64,000 bases of DNA from Kryptolebias marmoratus (Eukaryota; Chordata; Actinopteri; Cyprinodontiformes; Rivulidae): NCBI RefSeq assembly GCF_001649575.2, contig NC_051452.1:3769490-3833489 (forward strand), given 5' to 3'. Below, piece by piece: positions 57,183 to 64,000 of the stretch (its first letter is position 1; every line of letters starts with the position of its first letter). The notes under the pieces were generated by a model. The model was given only the letters and a program-made list of their open reading frames with translations. It was not told where the DNA came from and searched no databases. A program made the translations under genes and the position numbers.

Positions 57183-57633
57183 TTTGGTTTTTTTGTTTTG
57201 TTTTCAGGGGGAGGAGGAGGAGGAGGCAGCGGTGGACAGGTAGCGTTATGGTAACCGTGGCAACAGTTGTGGGCGTGTGAGGAGAGAGCCAGCAAGCCGT
57301 CGGTAGAAGGAGGGGGGGGCAGATGGCATGCAGCCGTTCACAATGCAAAGCAAGGACAGAAAAAAAGGACAGCATGGGAGGACAAAAAACAAACAAACAA
57401 ACAAAAACAAGAGGAGAACAGCTGATTACAATCACAAGTAAGGAAATTCACACGGAAAAAAATCTGTTTGCTGTCGTTCCCAGAGAAGTTTAATAGGAAC
57501 GAGCAGCGTTTTAAAGATGGCTGACCAACTTCGCTGCACGAGTCCAAACGTAAATAAATACGTAAACGACGAACGCCGGGCGAAAAGTTCTCATTTCTGG
57601 TTAACCAATCAGACGAGAAGGAGCTTCTCTGGG

Positions 57634-57733
57634 NNNNNNNNNNNNNNNNNNNNNNNNNNNNNNNNNNNNNNNNNNNNNNNNNNNNNNNNNNNNNNNNNNN
57701 NNNNNNNNNNNNNNNNNNNNNNNNNNNNNNNNN
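57634..57733. other. Assembly gap (100 N)
   Basis: Exactly 100 N, a common placeholder size. It separates the - strand mbnl2 3' exons from the + strand mbnl2 first coding exon. Confidence 0.99.
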
Positions 57734-57791
57734 CAGACAGGCACGCAGGCAGACAGGCAGACAGGCAGACAGGCAGGCAGACAGGCAGGCA
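57734..57791. repeat. (CAGG/CAGA)n microsatellite at contig edge
   Basis: CAGACAGGCACGCAGGCAGACAGG-type units adjoin the gap, so the repeat probably extends into it. Confidence 0.9.
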
Positions 57792-59671
57792 GTTCTGGTT
57801 CAACAACATACTGGACCGGTTAATTTTCCAGTAAAGTAAAAAGAAAAATCTGGACTAAAATAGACCGACGGAGATGTGGGGAAAACAAGCAGGTGAGGGG
57901 ATGAAGAGGAGTCAGGAGAGGACACGAGAAAGGTGCTTAAGAGAGGAGGAGGAGGAGGAGGATGAGTTTAGAGGACGGATGCTGAGAGGAGGTAGAGGAG
58001 AAACAGGAGGGGGGGGAGCAGGTGTAGTGCTCCAGTTTCCTGGCGGGGTGGGGGGGATGGTGGTAAATGCGATGATGGAGCAGAGACAAGGACAGAGCTG
58101 ATCTCCAACATGCAGCTGCGGCAGCGCTTTCGTCACGATACTCTGCTGCTGGCTTTTTGTCTTCACGACTGATCTGAATTTAAATAAACCCGGAGCGGAC
58201 GACCGGGTTTAGAAGGGCAGGAAACTGGGGAAATACCTTTTTTCTTTCTTTCTTTTTAAAGATCTGCATGCAGGGCTCGTTAGCTGCATGTAAGCGCAGA
58301 GTTCGCCCCCTCCAGTGAAGAGGCAGGGATTCAGAGCAGCTGGCCTTTCATTGGCCGGAGCTGGTCGTGGGCAGGAAAACGAGGGGGGTGGATGGGGGGC
58401 TGGCTTTCAGGAGGCGGTGGGGAAGTGTTACAGCCAAATAGTTTGAGTAGTCGCTCTCCTGCTTCCTGCCCGCCCGCCTGTTTCGTTTACTTGGGAGGAG
58501 AAGAAATCCCCCCTTCCAGGCACGGAGCTCAGCTCGTGAGGAATGACAACTGTTCCCGCGGTTGTTAACTCCGCTCGCCGGGGCTGAAGGGAGAGGGGGG
58601 GGCGGCAGTTCCTGCGTTCGGGACAAGACGGGCGCTCCGGGACGTCAGAGACAACGAGGTGGGACAGAACTGTCATAACGCCTGGGCTTCTTTTCCTTCT
58701 TCTTTTTCTGATTCTTTTTTTATTTGTTTTTGCTTTCCTCCCCTCCTCACCCACCCCAACAGATTCTTTTAGGAGTTTTTTTTTTTTGCTGCAGTGTGCT
58801 GCATACCAGTCTGTGTGGGAGGAGGGAGGGAGGGAGGGAACGTTTTATCTGTGCGAGAGGCAGGACAGGAAGAGTAAGTAAAAGGAAAAGAGAACATGGA
58901 GAGAGCGGGACGACATCATCACTACAAATGTCAGGAGCTGTACCCTTTCTTTTTGCTCTCCACCTTGGGAAAAGCTTTACGCTTCCCGTCATCTGTGGTT
59001 CGGACCCAAGGTCCGGAACGGGGTCTGACGTTTTCAGCTGGAACTTCACACACCCAACGAAAACTCACACAACAGTCGACCTTTTATTTTTTTCTTTCGA
59101 GGGGAAGTGGGGGTGTTTTCAGTCCAACGCTTCCTGTTGGGAATGCAGAACGTGCCGAAGCTCATTCCAAGCTCCGTAGCTCCTAACGGGGAGCCGATAA
59201 ATTGTTGTTTGTTCAGCTACAGCACCCGTTAGGCCGGGGACACCCCTGATAATCATTGTACACCTCTGAGCTGTCCCCGCAGAGGAGAGGACGCGGGAAG
59301 TGTCCTTTCAAAGCCGAGCAGATGAGGACAGGAAGCCCAGTCCTCTGGCCTATTTGGGTCACAGTGGTTAAGCTAAGGCTATTATGATATGGGGCACACC
59401 GAGCTGCTGACTCGGTGAAATGCTCCTCCTGTCGTAGCTCAGCCCTCTGGCCCGAAGTGACCGAGGCGGGCCGGTTTGGTGAGCGGGTGGTCGCCCTCGC
59501 CCGAGTCTTTCCAGGAGGGTTCCCACGCTGGTTGGATGGCTCTGGGAGTTGCATGAGGTTTTGATCGGGATCCAGGAGTGTTTCTATGAGCGTGCCGGGC
59601 TGAAATCTTTGCAGTTTAAAGCAAAAAAACCAAAACATGGTAATAAGTGGAGATGAAGCCTCCAAGCCCGG

Positions 59672-59751
<80 letters not shown>

Positions 59752-62453
59752 CTTTGCTTTATTTTGGTGGAAGCACTTTGTTCCTGCGGGCGGCTTATAG
59801 TCTCTGACGCTGAGATAAACCAGACCGATGGGTCGCAGACGCCGTATTCAGAGGTCAACGCCAACGACTTTCACTCGAGACGCTCACTCTCATTCAGTTA
59901 AGCGGCCTGTCTAAGATAATGCCCCCCCTGCCAGCTGACCTTCGTAAGCGCCGGTAATCCCCCCACGTCTCACCGGGTCGCCCCGTCTGTCTGACCTCAG
60001 CCGTCGACACGGCTGGGACCGCAGACGTTGTCGGAGGGCGTCTGTGAGCTGAAGGTAGAGGCTGTCAGTCCGAAGACCGTCTACAGACCAGCTGGTCTTT
60101 GACGGGCAAAGGGGGGGGGGTCTGGCCTACCTGAAGACCACGTTCTGAACGCAGAGCATCCAGTAACGTCAAACAACCACGCTGCGCCGTGTTTGACCTC
60201 GACTGTGGGCTTCCGTGTCGGAACAGCAGATCTCCATCTTTGATTTGACAACGAAGCAGGAAGTTGTGTTTGCTGAAAAGCAGCCAGCCTGATGTTAATG
60301 TTTCTGCACCAAAGTACGACATGTAGTTCTGTTGTTGTAGTTCTTCATAGTCAGGATGGTGACAGATATGTGTTCGTGTTCATTCGTGCTGATTTTATCT
60401 TGCTTCATCTTCGGTCCTCATCCTTTTGTTTCGTCTGTTTCTCACAGCAAACATGTCTTCAACGTTCAGGCGAGCCGAGACGTCCTCTACTCCCACTGCT
60501 TCCCGGGACGCTTTTTATTTCCGTGAACCTCTTCGTTTGCTCACGTTAAGCACGTGGCGGGCTCGTTGTTTCATTTCAGCAGAGATCCGGCGCCGCCGCC
60601 GTCGTCTCCTCTCACCAAATCAGGTTAGCTTGATTGGCGGGCGTCTCCCGGCTTCTAAAAATAAGACGGCATTAATTGTGAAAGGTCAGCCCTGAGATGA
60701 GTCCTACCTGACTGTCTCCTCTGCGGCGACCGGTTCTCTCCTCCCCCTGTGGGGAGACGATGTGAGATTAAATCCCGCCTCGGGACGAGCGGGCGAGGAA
60801 GCGTCTGATCTCATTTCACACGATCAGCACTAACGCCGGGGACAATATGATTAGCCCGACAGTGGTTTGAATTTATCGGCTTAGAGGAAGCATTTCTCTT
60901 CGCTGACAGTTCTGGGTGTTTATCCGTCTGATGAACCCGGCGACCACTTTGGGCGCCAACACCGTGAACTTTTAACCTTAAACGGTTCTCTCTCTCTCTC
61001 GAGTTGCTGTCATGGCGGATCACCTGTCAACGGTCCTCCTTAAATTAAATTGGTTAAACTCACAGCTGATCCTCACCCTTTTCACTCGCCTCTAATTACG
61101 ACTTCGTCTTTTTCCTTAATCTGTGAGATTCCCGTGGTTTCACCGGCTGAACAGCCCGCCGGCGTCGTCACGTCTCTCTCTCTGTCACGATCCCGGGGAG
61201 CCTCGGGGGATTTCGCCGCCTCTTTTGTTTCACCGAGCGCGCCCGGAAATATGGGGCTTCTGCTCCGGAGAGCGTTCCCGACCCCCCACCCCCCGATTGT
61301 GTCTGAGCTCGCCTGATGCCGGGAGAAGTTGGATGAGATGAAACAAATATTAAAAAATGGATCGTCCTTCAAGTGGAGTTGTTTCTGATTTTTACAACCC
61401 GCCTTTTTTCTCCTCCTCGGCCCCCAGTTACCAAGAAAACACTTCCAGATGTGCCGAGGAGACGGAGCTCAGTCAGAGACTTCCTGGGATTGCTGCTTTA
61501 ACAGCTGTCCCCGTCTTTCCTCGACAGTCAGACGCTTACGGGACGAGGAGCGGGGCTGCCGTCAACAAGCCGGCCCCTAACTCGAATACCCCGACCAGCG
61601 ACTATCGTGACTTTGTCCGTCTCCGTCCGTCTCTGGCTGCTGGACGGTTTTCCATCAGTCCTCTCGAGCTACCATCGTCGCGTGTTGGACACCCTGAGGC
61701 TTTTCATTTATTTATTTCTCTTTCTTTAGCCCTCTTCTTGTCTCGTTACACGGCTATTCACCTCTTCATTTGGAATGTTGTCGGAAAGCCAGCGGGCTCG
61801 CCGGCGCTCCGAACACCTCCACGAAGGACGGGTGATTACGTCCCAGCCGCCTCTCGGGACATCATCCACTCCAACTCCGACTGACGCGCTTCAACAAACG
61901 CTTACAGTTTTTATATTGAGCAGCTAATTGTCTCACTGTTGGTTTCTTGTCTCTGTCCTCCTCCTGTGTTTCAGATCCCTGATGGAAAGGGCCTTCTGAG
62001 ACGACGGCCCCCCCGCTCCAAGGTTCTCCAGCGTTTCTGCAGCCGCGGGAGGTCAGAGCTGACCGAAGGTGCCCAAAATGTGCTGACGGCTCAAACTGTG
62101 GCCTCGCCCCCTCATCAGGCCCCCCACTTCTCCGAGACAGGCTGCTTCCGGTTATGTCCCCTCTTCTGTGTCCTGAGGCGTCCTGACCGATGAGCCGTCT
62201 TTAAGGGACAAACTCCAGAGCGACCCAGTTGTGCGGTCTGATGCTCAGGTCCAGGTCCATTACCGCCGCTCGCTTCCCTGCAAGGACGGACGCCACCCTC
62301 TGACCTGCAGCGGGGTATTTATAGCCCCATGTTCCGTCAGTTTTAAGTTTTAAACCGTTTTACCGAGAGACCTCGTCCCTGAAACCAGGTGGCTCCTCTC
62401 TCCCGCCCTCCCTTTCCCTCCCCCCCCCTCCCATCCCGCCGCGCGCCCTCGAC
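57792..62453 (+). other. Region upstream of mbnl2 first coding exon
   Basis: No exon is certain. It probably holds mbnl2 5'UTR and intron sequence. A GA-rich tract lies at about 57944-58010, a long (TA)n tract at 59675-59735 followed by (TG)n to 59751, and a TCTCTCTC tract near 60991. Several open frames (longest 61357-61884) lack any recognisable similarity. Confidence 0.45.
59675..59751. repeat. (TA)n(TG)n microsatellite
   Basis: About 30 TA units followed by about 8 TG units. Confidence 0.95.
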
Positions 62454-62627
62454 ATGGCTCTGAACATCGCCTCGATACGGGACACCAAGTGGCTCACGCT
62501 GGAGGTGTGCCGGCAATTCCAGAGGGGCACTTGCTCACGCAGCGACGAGGAATGTAAGTTCGCCCACCCGCCCAAGAGCTGCCAGGTGGAGAACGGGAGG
62601 GTGATCGCCTGCTTCGACTCGCTGAAG
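62454..62627 (+). CDS. mbnl2: Muscleblind-like 2, first coding exon (partial)
   Basis: This 174-nt exon encodes the first 58 residues of a muscleblind splicing factor and ends at the strong donor CTGAAG|GTAAGA. It contains the whole first CCCH zinc finger, C-X7-C-X6-C-X3-H (Cys19, Cys27, Cys34, His38), within [20 protein letters not shown], followed by [17 protein letters not shown]. The start [14 protein letters not shown] and the residues CRQ and SRSDEE favour MBNL2 over MBNL1 (which has CRE and SRPDTE). The ATG follows a C-rich leader. The second finger and later exons should lie beyond 64000 on the + strand. Its orientation conflicts with the mbnl2 3' exons at 54.6-57.2 kb. Confidence 0.94.
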
Positions 62628-64000
62628 GTAAGAAACCACACTGACCCCCTGCTTACGGCCCTGACAGGTGCAGCTTCATGGTTTCTGGAGGTCGGCGGGC
62701 GCAGGTCGTCCGCTCAGACGAGCACGCGATGCTAACGGTCACGTTCCTCGCCACCAGCGACGCCAGCGTCTGTTTAGCTTCTTTCTTTTTTAACTTCTTC
62801 TGATGTGACCACGCCTCGTCCATCGTCTGCATCGTCTGATCGCCGGCCGTCTCGCTGTACGCGTCCGACACCCAGAAACAGCTTGAGGAAGTTTGGTTTC
62901 AGCCGTTTTTAGAAGCGATTCAGCCTTGAATACGTGTGCAGAATTGATTATTTACTGAATCAGGAAGGATTGCTTCCTCTCACTGGGTAAATATCCTAAA
63001 TTAGCTTAAAGATGGAGAAATAAAAGTTTAATTCGTATCCGGCTGACAAGTTAATGACTTTCGCCAAGACCGAAGTGGATTGCTGCTGTCCTAAAACAGC
63101 TCGAAACATTTAATAAGGATTCATTAACCTTTACAAACAGGAAGTCCTACGTCTAGCTGCCGCCGCTGATAGCCGGTCGGATTATACCGTTAGCTCCTGA
63201 GTTCATTGTTCGAACCTTGTCACAGAACCCCTCAGTGCAAGAGATGGGATCCAAGGAGAGGTGGATCCACGGCGTCCTCGGCACGCTGCGTGTGAGAGCA
63301 ACCTGCTCTTTTTCAAGCTAAAATAAAAATAAGAAACCCAGCGAGGCAGATGTGACGATGATGAATCGCAGAAGAAACTGGAGCAGCGGAGCAGCGAGGG
63401 GTTTGTGTTTCGGCTGAAGCTGCATTTTTACGTACCAGCAGCGCGCCAACAACAGGAAGTGATCATCCGCTCCTCGTTCTGCGCCGTTAAACGGGTCTGT
63501 TAGCTTTCCCAAACACACGGCAATGTGTCCACGCTCGCACACGGTCACTTCTTTACTGGAGGCTGTAAAAATAAGCGGTTCTTTGACGGCGCTACCGGCT
63601 GCATCCTTGGCGGCGAGGCTCGCTCTGGTTTTCCCGGCCGCCGTTCCTTGCTCCTGACTCCGATCGCTGGTTCCTCAGCTCCGCCCACGTGGCCATGCTT
63701 AGCGTCGCGTGCGGTCGTCTCCGTCAGGTCTTATTGTTTGCGTGAAAAGGTTTGATTTCGCTGCTTTTAGACGCCCGATTTTTGCAAATTTCTCTCCAGC
63801 ACGCGACGTAATTCTTTCCTAATTTTTCGTGTAGAAAGAATCAAGGTTGTGCTGCTTTCTCTAAATCTTTCTGTGAGTCAAACATAAATATTAACCCTCC
63901 AAGGAACTGGGGCGCAGGTATTAAAAGGGAGTGAACAAGAACGATAAGATACCAGAATTAAAATCTGATTTCTGACTGGATTGGTCAACGTCACAAGGTT
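62628..64000 (+). other. mbnl2 intron after first coding exon
   Basis: No exon or clear repeat element recognised to the end of the window. Confidence 0.5.

Noticed and set aside
59213..59665. A 150-codon frame on the - strand
   Set aside because: Considered as a missing mbnl2 or transposon exon. It has no CCCH motif and no transposase motif.
61357..61884. A 175-codon open frame on the + strand upstream of mbnl2
   Set aside because: No similarity that I recognise and no splice or start context. GC-rich DNA gives such frames by chance.
49060..62453. Middle mbnl2 exons (second to fourth zinc fingers) between the two mbnl2 ends
   Set aside because: No frame with a further CCCH finger is visible on either strand.

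Overview
The window is vertebrate genomic DNA and almost certainly comes from a ray-finned (teleost) fish. Genes are spliced with GT-AG introns. The encoded proteins match vertebrate APP, ATP5PF, JAM2, MRPL39, RAP2A and MBNL2. The interspersed repeats (a Rex/RTE-like LINE, an L1-clade LINE, Tc1/mariner and hAT remnants, palindromic MITEs, abundant CA/GAA/GGA microsatellites) are typical of teleosts. The species cannot be named from the sequence. This is a draft scaffold with seven multi-base N gaps and one single N.

Layout. 1-4312: 3' end of an amyloid precursor protein gene (three last coding exons and a 2-kb 3'UTR, + strand). 4795-9620: complete atp5pf (mitochondrial ATP synthase coupling factor 6, + strand). 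10836-21200: complete ten-exon jam2 (junctional adhesion molecule 2, - strand), including a 13-nt microexon. 22425-34000: a repeat-rich, duplicated and rearranged tract. It holds an L1-clade LINE (24.1-27.4 kb), a truncated second copy of jam2 (28.2-31.9 kb, - strand) split by a Rex-like LINE, and a 1.48-kb block that appears identical in both copies. 36351-41117: mrpl39 (mitoribosomal protein L39, - strand, ten exons, the last one tentative). 42080-48600: rap2a (two exons, - strand), whose 5-kb intron is filled with a dispersed repeat and a GC-rich minisatellite. 50783-57182: 3' end of mbnl2 (muscleblind-like 2) on the - strand. 62454-62627: first coding exon of mbnl2, but on the + strand.

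Context. APP, ATP5PF, JAM2 and MRPL39 are neighbours on human chromosome 21, and RAP2A and MBNL2 are neighbours on human chromosome 13. Here the two groups abut. The genes do not form a pathway; the grouping is conserved synteny. GABPA, which sits between APP and ATP5PF in human, is absent from that position, although the atp5pf promoter keeps an ETS-type site.

Most unusual points: (1) the two ends of mbnl2 face opposite ways, so an inversion or a misoriented contig lies between 57.2 and 62.4 kb; (2) jam2 copy B alternates blocks that look identical to copy A with clearly diverged blocks, and a deletion joins upstream sequence in frame to jam2 exon 1; (3) a dispersed repeat with a recurrent YY1-like core occurs in direct and inverted array inside rap2a; (4) a perfect 21-bp hairpin lies in a jam2 intron. 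I see no operon-like or defence-type system here.
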